The notes below the pieces were generated by a model, which had not been told where the DNA came from, searched no databases, and saw only the letters and a list, made by a program, of their open reading frames with translations. This document shows positions 22,691 through 33,829 of a stretch of DNA of 64,000 nucleotides, in pieces. Origin of the DNA: Bryum argenteum (lineage: Eukaryota > Streptophyta > Bryopsida > Bryales > Bryaceae); the NCBI GenBank assembly GCA_037043015.1, contig CM073323.1, positions 11,033,758 to 11,097,757 on the forward strand. The letters run 5' to 3'. A program made the position numbers and the translations under genes. The first letter of the stretch is position 1. Each line of letters opens with the position of its first letter.

Positions 22691-23804
22691 AAATTTTTTA
22701 AAATTTTTTTTTTCCCTTAAATTCCGGTCGGGCCGTCCGACCGGTCGACCGCCGACCGATCGGTCAACCGCCGACCGATCCGTCGACCGCCGACCGATCG
22801 GTCGACCGTTATCGATCTGACGGTTGTGGATCTCCGAATCAAATCTCATGGTCACCACGACCTTCGGTCGCCTCGACCGGGCGCCGGTCGGAGCGAATTT
22901 TCTCGGTCGCTTTAAAGAAGATCAGATTTGAACGGCTTAGATGCGAGCTCCAAGAAGATCTAATGGTTGAAATTTTTACTGTTGTCGTAGTAATTCCATT
23001 TTACCCCCCCGGACGGACGTCCGGACGGACGGACGGACGTCCGACCAAAAAAACTCAAAAGACGTCCATATTGACATCCCTGATTCCAGCTACAACAAAA
23101 ACGACCAATGCCGATGGAGCATCATTTTGGATATAACGTTGCCATTGCGGATCAAATTGAAAGCATCCCAATCCCAACACAACCAGATAAGTACATGACG
23201 GTGCGCAACGACAAATCCTGCAAGCGTTTCGTCACTCGTAAGAACTCGGAGAAGCAGCTCGCAAGGTGGGAGTCCGCAACGCTTCTACACGCAGAGATGG
23301 CCCGGATCACCCTTATTCCTAGCCCGGGTATCGGAGCAGTCATTGATTTGAAATCAACCAGCGGGTCAGAGGCAGCGGAGTACAAGCTTATGATAGGATT
23401 ATTCCCTAGCTGCACTTGTATTGATTTCACAGATATGGCATTGCACCACAGAGGGCGTGGAGGATGGTATAACTGCAAGCACCTATGCTACATTTTCCGC
23501 ATGGTTTGTGGATTCCGACTCCAAGACGACCACCTCGTGACCGCCCCCATCTTAAGCTTCAACGAGATAAAGCGCGTACTGCTTGCAGGGATTTTGGATA
23601 GGATCCCGGTACGAAATTAGTAATTCTTGTTCACGAAGGTCTACGTCACAGCCTTCGATGTCTAGACTACCAAAGTGGTTTAACCAACATCCCTCTTTTA
23701 AAAAAAATGTTGTGACTTCAGATTTCCTTAATCATGAACATAGCTCACAAACATGTTGGATGCACCACCTTATCTTGAGTTCTGTTTCGTTGTTCAACTT
23801 CAAC

Positions 23805-23935
23805 CCTCGCTCACTCTCACTTTGTTCACCCTCGCTCACTCTCACAGTCTCACTCTGTTCACCCTCTGTCACTCTCACTCTGTTCACCCTCGCTCACTCT
23901 CACCCTCACTCTGTTCAACTTCTACCCTCGTTCTA
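23805..23935. repeat. Minisatellite CTCACTCTCACTCTGTTCACC
   Basis: About five units of 22-30 bp built from CTCACTCTCAC and TCTGTTCACCCTCG. The overlapping open frame (Leu/Thr/His/Ser repeats) is a translation of the array. Confidence 0.85.
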
Positions 23936-24409
23936 ACGACTAACGTCACCGTCACAAGCATGACCCCCGTCACGGGTATCTTTCCCCTTGCACACCCTCC
24001 TTGCATGCCACGGCGCACCATGTCTAGCACGGCGGGCGCGCCCGTGTGTGGAACGCGCCCCCGTGGAAGTGAGGACGAGCCATACCATTCCAGTTCATCG
24101 ACGACCACCTCTACGGCCACAAACGATAACTTCTTCACACGGTCATGGGTTTATGCAATGAACCCCCGATCCTATGGCCGTCGCCTTCTATATTGATGAT
24201 TTTGATGTACTCTGCTTACACTATAAGAAACCTGCGTTTTTAATGATGTTGTAAATGATGTCTAAAAAGACATCGTAGACATTAATTTAGATGTCTTATA
24301 GACGATAAGACATCCTAGACAGCTCAAATGTCTAAGCAGACGTCTAAAAAGACAGGAAAATGTCTTAAGATCGAAGATGTCTTAAGGTAATTTTGGAATG
24401 GTAAAAAGT

Positions 24410-24670
24410 GTGCCACGTAGGTGCCACGTAGATGACACATCAGCTTGAATTCAACGGGAAGTGCCACGTGGGGATGAAATTCATCATGATGTGGAATTTT
24501 ACATGGTCCCACGAAAGATGACATGGCGGTGCCAGAATCCTACGTGGACCCGGGAAAATCCGATGTGGCACGCGGGAAAATTCGATGTGGCAGCCGGGAA
24601 TATCCGACGTGGCACGCGGGAAAAGTTGACGTGGACTTGGAAAAATGACATGGCATGCCACGTCAACATA
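24410..24670. repeat. Tandem block of GATGTGGCA / GGGAAAAT units in the CACTA element
   Basis: Degenerate units of about 30 bp contain GATGTGGCACGCGGGAAAA and variants, with repeated GCCACGT words. The block lies between the left subterminal arrays. Confidence 0.75.
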
Positions 24671-25899
24671 TTGCGGAGGTTTTATGCTCCTATCATGATA
24701 GTTTTAGACATCAATTAAGACGACTTAAATGTCTTGCAAGACATCTTAGATATTGTACAAGATGTCTCGCAAGACGTATGCAATGTCTTACAAAATATCT
24801 TACAAGACAATTTTTATGTCTTATAAGATGTTTCCAGTGCGTAGAATGATGTTTACGTTGATGTCCTTATTAAGTTTGTGATGTTTGCTCGGATGTTTGT
24901 AGCGACATCTCGTAGGACATGATGTTTGCAACAGTGTTACTATTCATGTTTTTTGGGCATATGAAAGGACATCTAGGATGACATTTTTAGATGTTTATAT
25001 AGTCATCAGATTTGTAATCCACAGACGTCTCACATAACATCAACTGTAAACAATGTCACATCAAAAAGTATGAATCAAACATATATTGCTTAGGTCATTA
25101 AAACCTCAGATAACACAAACTAGAATATTTACTAATACGCCTGTCAACAACTACGATATACTACGCACCCACAATTTGAACTCCGTAAGTCCCTCCACTT
25201 CCATCGCTTCTTTGCCGATACCCGTATGGTCATGTGCATGTCCCGCCGCTACACATATTCAATAAGCCAATATCAATCGCATTTAAAGAAGGGTTTGTAA
25301 AGGTAAAAATTTCGATTAAATTCCATTTAATTGCACTACCTAGGTTGAGATGGTTTACTTCCTAACCTCAAGATATCGACACGATTAGACATTTTTGCAA
25401 ACATCTCGCTTAGACATTTCTTCGGACATCCTTCTAAACATCATTAAAAACAACGTTATAGACATCCATACATACATCTCATTCCACTCACCTACAAGCA
25501 CGCATGTCGCTTCGCCTCCTCGGATCGTGCTCACGCCCGACCTCTTATGTCCCACCTTCCAAAATAGAATTCCATCAACACATTTAGACATCTTTATAGA
25601 CATTCTCTAAGACATCTTGCGACATCATCATAGACATCTTCTACAACAAATCAAATACTACAAGTACTAGGGTTTCCTTCACAACAAATCAAATTCTACA
25701 AGTCCTAGGGTTTCTTGTACAAGATGCTTTTGAAATCCAGTACCTCTTAAGTAGCAAATCTTAGCCACATGAAGAAGGAAAACCTACTCTTGAGAGCTAT
25801 TGGATTTCTACAAATACTATTTTCTTATTGCGATTAACAATCATTACAAACCGAATGGAAACAATTTCAAATCCTCTATACTTTAAACACAAACTCTTT

Positions 25900-26130
25900 G
25901 GAAAAACTAAGGCAAAAATGAGCTTTGTAATTCCATTTGAAGATCTCATGACCTAACTATGGCGGCGGAAACAAACCCTAGCCACATGAAGAAGCAAACC
26001 TTAGCCTCTACACTCCAAACACTAACTCTTTGAAAAAATGAAGACAAAAATGAGCTTCGTGCGGCCTCTAATTCTACTTAAAGGTCTCATGACCTAACTA
26101 TGGCGGCGGCAGCAAACCCTAGCCGCCTCT
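25900..26130. repeat. Imperfect duplication inside the CACTA element
   Basis: Two units of about 130 bp share ACTCTTTG, AAAAATGAGCTT, TCATGACCTAACTATGGCGG and AAACCCTAGCC in the same order. Confidence 0.75.
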
Positions 26131-27453
26131 GTTCATCCATTGAAGTCAATGAAAATCATCCCTGTAGATGGTTCTCGATGTTGTCATAGATGTCATCTTC
26201 GACATCTTCATAGACATCATGTTAGACATTTTCATAAACGTCATCTTAGACATCCCTGCAGACATTATCATAAACATCTGATGACATTTTCAGGGTTTCA
26301 ATCACAACACATTAAGTATAAAAGGTCTTTTGTTTTCCCTCACAACAAATCAAATACCAGATGCTTTAAAGTTCTTTCCACAACAAAGCACATATTGTAA
26401 GTCTTAGAGTTTCTTCCACAACAAATCAAATAAACTTTATTGATAGAAAAAGTGTGGAATTACAATCATGAGACTATTTATAGTCTTCCATGGTGATAGG
26501 CTCTCTTTTAAACTCTCAACTACCTTTTATTTCTACCCTAACTAACTTTCCAACTAACTTTCTTAATACTAATTCTATTCTTGAATTGTCTCCTAAACTG
26601 TATTAAATAGCTACTTTCATAAATTCATATTTCTTGTAAATTTTCTTTAATTTGTATAATATTGGTTGTTAATGATAGAGTAATGTATAGTCTTGCCATT
26701 AGACTATAATAATCTAATCTATAAGTAATCAATAATATTTAATTCCTTCTTGAAGTAAGCCAAAAAACACTGTTTATTGTTTTTATTTTCTTTTTATATT
26801 TTCTCTATGTATTTGAGGATTACCCCAATCAGAGACCCGCGCCAATGGAGGACAAGCGATAAGAGAAAAAGTTGATATTATTCTTTAAAAGACTCTTAAG
26901 TACTGCCGCTTTTTAGTAAATGACGTCTAGGAGGATGTCGTGCAAAACATCTTCATAGACATCCAAGTAGATGTCTATGCGGACATTCATGCCTGACTGT
27001 AGTTATGGTAAGTTGGACATCGTGTTAGACATCCGACTAGATGTTGAATGACTTGTCAACTGGTCTGACGTGGAGTTTTTGTTGCCATGTAGATAAAGCG
27101 CTGTAGATAACTTTATTAATCTATGTCCACGTGTTTTTTGAGGATTAAATATCCACGAAATTACTTTTACTTTTTTTTTTGGCACCATTGTTATCTTGTA
27201 GATATTATATATATATTATATTTTATATATAATATTTTTAAATATTTAAATAATTTTTAATCATAAAAAATTACAGAATTATAATATTCTAATTTATTTG
27301 AATATAATAAAATATACAAAATATTTTTTATTGAAATATAATTATATATTTTAATATTAAAAAAAAAATAGATCAATGAAAAAATAGTGAGAATAGCCTG
27401 AAATTAGTATTTTCAGTATTGCCACGTCACATAATGTTATAGCAAGAAGAAGG

Positions 27454-27486
<33 letters not shown>
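27454..27486. repeat. Poly-A tract
   Basis: A run of about 33 A bases within the right part of the CACTA element. It could be a length-variable or assembly-sensitive site. Confidence 0.9.
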
Positions 27487-27488
<2 letters not shown>

Positions 27489-27872
27489 AAAGTGCGATGT
27501 TTTTTTTTCTACTTTTGAAAACCGCTGCCCATTCACCTACTCTTTTAACATTAGAAATGCTTTTTACCATGTCTACCAGTAAATTTTGGTCGTTTTTACC
27601 TTGCTGGTCTAAAATCCCTTGCCAACGTGGCAGTTTGATGTCTATCAAGATGTCTTCAAAGACATCCATGTCTTCACCAACATCTTTTTGTTTGGTGATG
27701 TCTTCATGCCCCCCCAATCCAAAATGTGCCCGTTAGACGTACAGACATCCTCCCGTCTTCGAAGACATCTTTTAAGACAGTAAGACATCACAAAATACAT
27801 TAGACATTACACAAGACATCACAAAAAACAGGGTTTTCTTATAGTGTTAATTTCCACTCAAAAATCTGATCA

Positions 27873-29743
27873 TTGCTCTTGAAAATCTGCCCATTGCTCG
27901 TGAAAATCTGCTCACCGCTCACCACTCACTGCTCACCGCACGCACCCACACCACCTTGTGTTTTGAAGGACGTACCTAGGTGGTTGGATTCACCACTGAA
28001 CGTACAAAGGCGTGGGTTTACTAGTGACAACAATCTTTCACCAGCAACAACGAGACCGCCTGCAATTCAAGACACGTACGGACGCGGCAATGAGGAAGGT
28101 GAAGGCAGTGGTGACGGCGAGGCTGGGGTGCATGACTGGCAGAGAGAGGTCGCCGCACAACGCCTCAGGAGGCCGCAGGGCAACAAAGCTGCAAAGGCGG
28201 ACCTTGTTGAGCAAGGCAAGCGAAACTCCATTTCGAAGACCCAAGCTGGGGCCACGGAACAAATGGCGGCTGCAAACATGCGAAAAGCACAGACCATGCA
28301 AGATCATGCGGCACTTGAATTATTGAAAATGCCATTGGAGGACCTAGATGGAGATGCCAGGGAATACTTCTTGCTTCGGCGAAAGGAAGAACTTATGAGG
28401 ATTAAGCGACGCATGGAGGCAGACCAGCGGACTGCAGAGAGGGAGAAGAGCGAGCACGTGATGCGATTGAGGCGTGTTGAACTCTCCGCCCAAAAGCGGG
28501 GCCGAACCGAGCTTGCAGCAACTCTTACGCCTACGGTTGATCAGGCTCCTACCGCCGGCACTTATCCATCTCCGGCAACGATGAATTCTCCCGAGACGTC
28601 ACCGACACGAATTGAGACCCCCCGTCCGTCTGGGCCAACGTTCCTGTCTCCCAATCCAGCACTTGCAGGTATGTTATCTATGCAACTACGTTCGTGTTGA
28701 ATCACGTTCGTGTTGTATTACGTTCGTGTTGTATTTGTAACGTTTGAAGTAAGCTTTAAGAGCACAGTAATTAGTTTACAACATCGATGCCGAGTGTATG
28801 GAAAAGAACAGTATTCGCAAACAAGTGAAATTGGTAGTGCTCCTTACTGTGAATTACTTAGCCTTCGTTGCCGCCCTCTTGTTATCAACCTCCATACGCT
28901 TGATGAACGAGAAGAAAAGCTCTCCTCAAGAAGCAATCGCTATTCATTCCTCAAACCTGAAACTGAAAAATCCCCAATATATCAGTTAGGAATGTAGGTA
29001 CAAAAACTTGCAACTTAGTAAAAAGAACGGTATCAGTGGACCTTCGGTATGTTGGCCAGTAGTAGCGTCATTCATTTTCTCGATGTGATTTTTGATGTGA
29101 TGTTGATTTTGTTTGATTTCGTTTGATTTGTATGATTTTGTATATAATTTCGTGTGATTTTGTTTACAATTTTATGACGAAGCAAGTTCTTTGCAAGCCG
29201 CATGCACAGAAATGATAGCTTCGCTAATTCTTGATTTTAAATTGCTCTTGAAGTAACGTCCCAATTTGATTTGTAATTAGAAGTTCATATCCAATTGCAA
29301 TTTCAATGAGAAGTTGATGTGACCCGGATTGATTTGCAAAGTGAGTGCACTGTGACGTGGATTGAATTGCAAAATGAGTTTCATGTGATGTAGATTGATT
29401 TCCAAACTGAGTTTAATGTAACCCAAATTGATTCTCAATGTCATTTTGTGTATCCTCTTTTAATCGAAATTTGGTTTTGTGCTTTGTAGATAATGATTCG
29501 GGAGGGTTTTGGGAAGATTCAGAGTGCATTCCTGACACTCAACCCGAACTGGAGCCATCTCGACTTCACCAAGCTTATTCACAGAGTAGAAACATTGCTT
29601 TTGCTCAATCTCTAGAAATTTTTAGTGCACCTAGTATGAATAGGTTAGAGTCAAATGAAAATGGCACAAGAGAAGGTCAAATGTATGGATATGGAAACTT
29701 TGGGCAAGGTTTGAACCTTAATGCCCGTTTCAACACTTTATGA
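27873..29743 (+). CDS. PIF/Harbinger ORF1-type protein, two exons
   Basis: Exon a ends at 28,668 (GCACTTGCAG before GTATGT). Exon b runs 29,490-29,743 after TTTGTAG. The join is phase 1 and reads ALADNDSGGFWEDSE. The central part (RPQGNKAAKADLVEQGKR, then KMPLEDLDGDAREYFLLRRK) is the conserved C-terminal region of Myb/SANT-like ORF1 partners of PIF/Harbinger transposases, also called the NAM-associated domain. In such elements this protein binds the transposon ends and helps import the transposase. The true start is uncertain: the frame is open from 27,873, but the Myb-like N-terminus is not visible. The CACTA element ends only 26 bp upstream and may have cut off the front. Confidence 0.6.
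29320..29450. repeat. Short tandem repeat in the ORF1 intron
   Basis: Three to four units of about 40-45 bp with GATTGATTTGCAAA and GAGTTTAATGTRAC words, within intron 28,669-29,489. Confidence 0.6.
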
Positions 29744-29764
29744 AGATATTAGCACTCAAAAAGC

Positions 29765-31088
29765 TCATAATAGCCTTCTACCATGTCCTCTCTCCCTCCA
29801 CAAGTGGTCTATCAAGTCATTTTGCGAGGCAAAATGACTCAACATTCTCTATCTCCCTTGTGCTACACAATAAGTCACGAAACGTGAAGGGGATTGGAGT
29901 AGTCTCCATGGGAATACTCCAATTGACAAGTGGCTCCAAGATTAAGTCCTTCCCATCCTCCAAAATCATGTTGTGCATAATAATGCACGCCATCATGATA
30001 TTGGTGATGACATCCAAGTTCCACTGTCAAACCGGGTTTTTGATGATTTCCCAACGAGCTTGCAACACCCTAAAAGCTCGCTCTACATCTTTCCGGGCCG
30101 CCTCTTGGCACTTCGTAAAATATTCTTTCATCTCACTTTGTGGTGCATGGATTGGTTGCACAAAACAAGACCACAGGGGGTATATACCATTCGTCAACAA
30201 GTAGTATCAGGAATAGGTATGCCCATTCACCTCAAAAGTAATGTCGTGCCGAAGACCCTGTAATAGGTTGAGAAGAAATGGTGACCGGTCCAATACATTG
30301 ATATCGTTGTTCCCTCTAGGCAACCCAAAGAAAGCATGCCACATCCACAAACTTTGGTTTGCAATTGCCTCAAGTATGATACTCCAATTCTTGTCTTTGT
30401 CCTCGAACTAACCCTGCCATGCTACGAGACAATTTTTCCAAGTCCAGTGCATGCAATTAAGGCTACCAAACATTCATGGAAATCCACGACCTTCATTGAT
30501 ATCCATCTGGTGCACCAAATCCTCTCTCGTGGGTTGCCTCAAGTAGGTGGACTCAAAGCACCTACGAATAGCTAAGACAAACTTCTTCATACACACTTGT
30601 GCAGTGGACTCTCCCAACCTACAATACTCATCACAAGCATCGGCGGGCAAGCCATAAGCAAGCATACGAATGGCAGCAGTGCATTTCTCCAAAGTAGACA
30701 ACCCCATGCGCTTAGATGCATCTGGCTTTTGCACAAACCAGGGGTCAAATGTCACCACCGAGTCCACAATGCGCAAAAATAGTTCCTTGCGCATCCGAAA
30801 CCGTCTCCGGAATTGCACTAGGCCATAAGTTGGCGAATCAGAGAAATAATCTTTGTACAAAAGATTATGATATGCCTCTCTATCACGGAAGACAAACTTC
30901 CTCCCTGGAACACTTCCACGCACATTGGGAGTGGCGGATGACTCACCTAGAATTTCTCTATTCACCAGCTCAATCATTTGTAAAAAGTGTTCATTCTCCC
31001 ATTCATCTTCTCCATCTTCTTGAAACCCTAATCCCAACCCAAAGTAGCTCTCAAATTGATCCTCCCAAGACTCCATACCTTCAAGCAC
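29765..31088 (-). pseudogene. PIF/Harbinger transposase, broken
   Basis: The N-terminal 204 codons (31088-30474) are intact, with RRRFRMRKELFLRIVDSV, then CTAAIRMLAYGLPADACDEY and RLGESTAQ. These are hallmarks of plant HARBI1-like nucleases. The protein remains readable to its end (MACIIMHNMILED, then NDLIDHLWRERGH near 29,770) but through stops and frame changes between 30,470 and 29,800. The C-terminus lies 21 bp from the end of the ORF1 gene on the other strand, the tail-to-tail layout typical of these elements. The intact front half suggests recent decay. Confidence 0.85.
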
Positions 31089-31219
31089 CTACTCCCACAA
31101 TCAAAATAATCAGTGAACACCAAAACTCTCACTTCCTTCTTCACCCTATATCGTTTCCACTGACCACTCGCTTAAGTGCAACAAGCGCTCGACCTTCACA
31201 GACAGAGAAAGAGAGATGG

Positions 31220-31290
31220 CGTGACTAATAAAGGGTGTTTGGAGTTTGGAGTTTAGAGTTTGGAGTTTGGACATTTGGAGTTTCCATTAA
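31220..31290. repeat. GGAGTTT-rich candidate end of the PIF/Harbinger element
   Basis: TAATAAAGGGTGTTTGGAG is followed by GTTTGGAGTTTAGAGTTTGG repeats. GGGTGTTTGG is typical of plant Harbinger/Tourist ends. I could not find the matching left end, so this is tentative. Confidence 0.35.
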
Positions 31291-32894
31291 CTAATGAAGG
31301 GGTGCTACTTGATACTTTCTCAATGCTTGGAAAGTCTTTTTTAGAAGCTTGACCCTTGCAATTGTCTCAAAACGCTTCAAGGACTCTTGGAGCTTTTTCT
31401 TTGCTCTCACTAATGTAGTTTTGAAGATTAGGGTTTTTTCTAGCTTGTTATTTTGTGTAGTTTTTGCAAAAATTAATCATGGAAAGCACTCGAGACTCAC
31501 CATCTAGTGCTTCACGTCTGGTAAGAATTTCAAATTTTGAGGATGGTGAGTGTCTGAAGTTGTGTAGAGCTTCTTAGAGTGTTTTTCAAAATTCTACAAA
31601 AAGGAGGTGGGCAGAAGCGTGATCAATTTCAAACAAGGCTGACAAGGCTTACGAGGATTTTTGTCCTCCATTCAACGGTCACAAAGGAGTTTAGAGAACA
31701 AATTGGGTACGAGGCTGCCAATCTGCATGCTACTCTTGTGTGAAGAAGCTATTTATAGCTAGTTACTAGTGCCTTTAAGACATTTGACATGGTATCCTTC
31801 CAAAAAGTTTTGAGGTACCCATAGAACAAGGTCTAAAAGCCCCACCATAGTTAAGTGGACTATGGTGGTGAGCACCACGCCGGCATAGGGAATAGAACTA
31901 CACCTCTCCATTGCGAGCCATGAGCGCCAACCACCAAGCCGAGACTTGTGGTGCCTAGAGAAATCACAAAAAGTTATATAAAAAACCACAAATCTATATT
32001 TGTTGAACACTCATTAGTTGGTCTAAGAACCACTTCAAAAAATGAGTCTTTGAGGGTACATGTACATTTCTAATCCTAACTCTAGATGCAGATATTATTT
32101 ATAGTGAAACTACTTGAAAGTGGGCACCTGAATTCTTGCCTTTATAAAGATAAAACTTCTCCTGTATGTACCTCATGCTTACTAATAGGCAAGGGTATCC
32201 GATTTTAAGCTTCCACTTGTAGAATTTGTATTTAAATATGCGTGTTTTGAAAATCCACAAAATACGAAAAGTTCATCTTTTTCTATTCGTTTTCCTTGAA
32301 AAATAGTAACCCACTCATTTCTGACTCTACAGGGTGAGTACACCGTTATATTTGGTCACTAAAGCCATTTCCCATACTTGGAGTAATGACTCACGTAATT
32401 TACTATTCTTCAGTGATTAGCAAATAGAAACAATAAGGTTTCCATGTATTTGTATTTGTGATATTTTTATGCACTTACATATTTAACTACAATTTTTAGA
32501 AGCGACTAATATAGGTACGCTTATAGTTGTTCACGCTACTACAAGTACACATGAGGAATATACTATCCACGGAAATCTTCATTCCATCCCAAATAGATCT
32601 TCATTCCCGGTTGTCCGATTATTGTGGCCATCCGAATTAAGGTTCTCTTATCCTAGATTTCTTCAATTTTTCTTAAATGCACGACAATAGGTGGTTCCAC
32701 CATAGGCAAAATGCCATGTGGTAAGGGAGAGTGCCCAATAATGGCTCAAATTTCAAATTCCCTAATTTGTAGTTAAATAACAAGTGTAGCATATTTTCGT
32801 ACATGTGGAAAGTAAATGGAAGGATAGTCAAACTAGATTCATGAATTTCATATTAGTCCATAATTTGCTATGTATTTTTGAAGCGATCTTGTAG
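31291..32894. other. Spacer with a diverged dispersed repeat
   Basis: No gene is supported. About 31,780-31,960 resembles 61,958-62,130 in the same orientation (TGGTGAGCACCACGCCGGCAT against TGATGAGCACTACACCAACAT, then GCCA..G..CCAA.AACCAAGCC-like words). The remainder is AT-rich. Confidence 0.5.
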
Positions 32895-32994
32895 GTGTTT
32901 CTAAAATGGTGCCCTCATTTTGCACCCTATGTTGTTTGTCATGAATACATGCTACTGTTGAGTGAAGGAGCTATTATATATGTATGTGTAAAAA

Positions 32995-33710
32995 AGCCTA
33001 GTGCTTCATTGTTGGCATGGATCAGGCATAATAATACTTCAGCCGCCTTAGCCGCCTTCTGGTTTATGAGCAGACTCTCATCAATGCCCCCTAAGAGGGC
33101 CCTGACTCAAATGTTGAGGTCGCTATATCATTGCCGCAATCAACAAGCAAAGCAAAGTGGGGAAGTATTATCACACAATCGCGGTGCATGCCCAGGTTTA
33201 GGGTTTAAGCAGGTTCTAGCGAAGAGTTGCATGTGCAATGTCCCAACGTGCTCTGAGAATGCCGCTATCACTTCCGGCACTTCAGAGTCGGAGGACAGTA
33301 ACTTTACAGAAAGCCCGCAATTCGACACAAGACTTCGGTTGACCCCTCGTGACTCAATCTAGGTATGTGTTGCATGCACCTTAAGGTGTGTGTATCCTTC
33401 TACACTGCAAGACTTCTGCAGTGTTTTCACCCCGGGCTGGCTTTGTGTTGATGATGCTCTGACCCTGTGTGTCCCTTGTCTCTTACCTGTGCGATGTTGA
33501 AATGTGCAGGTGAATGGATTGTTACTAGATCATCGAGAGCGCCAACGCCTTGACAGCAGAAAGACAGATTTTCAGGTATGAATACTATCCTACTTCAGCT
33601 CTCATAGTATAACTTGTTGTGGTCACAATTCAACTTTAGGCTTGATCTCAGTGTTGTAGGAAATAAATGAGGATTCGATTCAAATACTGATGTATGCATG
33701 AATTGGAGTC
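32995..33710 (+). other. Possible upstream exons of the F-box locus
   Basis: An open frame (32,895-33,362) contains MPPKRALTQMLRSLYHCRNQ and ends in TAG directly at a good donor (CTAG|GTATGT). A 66-nt stretch at 33,511-33,576 has AG and GT borders and stays open (VNGLLLDHRERQRLDSRKTD). A third piece begins after GTTGTAG at 33,660 and closes 42 nt later. The spacing looks like real exon structure, but the reading frame is broken at the first junction. This may be a noncoding leader or a decayed N-terminus. Confidence 0.3.
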
Positions 33711-33829
33711 TCGGGACACCGAATCACGAACCTCTGCGAAACTGATGGGAGTGCTTGCGGTGGTAACGAGTGTTCGAGTGATGATCCACTTTAATAGGAA
33801 CTCCATCCGGCACCTGTTGTTGTGCAGGA

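Larger units (their letters stand above)
20386..23082. mobile_element. Complete non-autonomous hAT element
   Basis: Termini CAGGGATGTCA (20,386-20,396) and TGACATCCCTG (23,072-23,082) are perfect 11-bp inverted repeats of hAT type. ATTCCAGC is duplicated at 20,378-20,385 and 23,083-23,090, the 8-bp duplication diagnostic of hAT insertion. The 2,697-bp body has no transposase. It holds GGACGTCC-rich subterminal zones, GGTCGG/CCGACC-rich tracts with poly-A/T runs, and an inverted pair (20,830-21,095 and 22,270-22,530) flanking an AT-rich core. It interrupts the SWIM ORF. Confidence 0.92.
18922..23620 (+). pseudogene. SWIM-finger transposase ORF interrupted by a hAT element
   Basis: The main frame runs 19,518-20,385 and resumes at 23,091-23,620. 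With the hAT and one 8-bp target copy removed it is a single 466-codon frame including the stop. The N-terminal NLAETIHAAW motif resembles the region after the catalytic core in plant MULE/ZSWIM transposases. The C-terminal CTC (C-x-C) followed 18 residues later by CKH (C-x-H) is a SWIM zinc finger, used for DNA or protein binding. 18,922-19,158 (MDEAETRYLAIRSWW) may be an upstream remnant in another frame. The catalytic domain is not recognisable, so the gene was probably already incomplete before the hAT landed. Confidence 0.7.
24219..27846. mobile_element. Non-autonomous CACTA (En/Spm-type) element
   Basis: It starts CACTATAAGAAACCTGCG (24,219) and ends CAGGGTTTTCTTATAGTG (27,846), imperfect inverted termini with the CACTA signature. 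TTA is duplicated at 24,216-24,218 and 27,847-27,849, the 3-bp duplication of this superfamily. Subterminal zones carry dozens of AGACATC/GATGTCT words in both orientations, as transposase-binding arrays do. The 3,628-bp body has no transposase. It has a CCACGTGG-rich tandem block, a duplicated internal block and a poly-A run. Confidence 0.92.

Noticed and set aside
23753..24196. 147-codon frame rich in Leu/Thr/His/Ser.
   Set aside because: Its first half is the CTCACTCTCAC minisatellite; no domain in the rest.
24240..27820. Many copies of AGACATC resembling a CRISPR-like array.
   Set aside because: Spacing and orientation are irregular, the genome is eukaryotic, and they are bounded by CACTA termini. 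They are subterminal transposon repeats.
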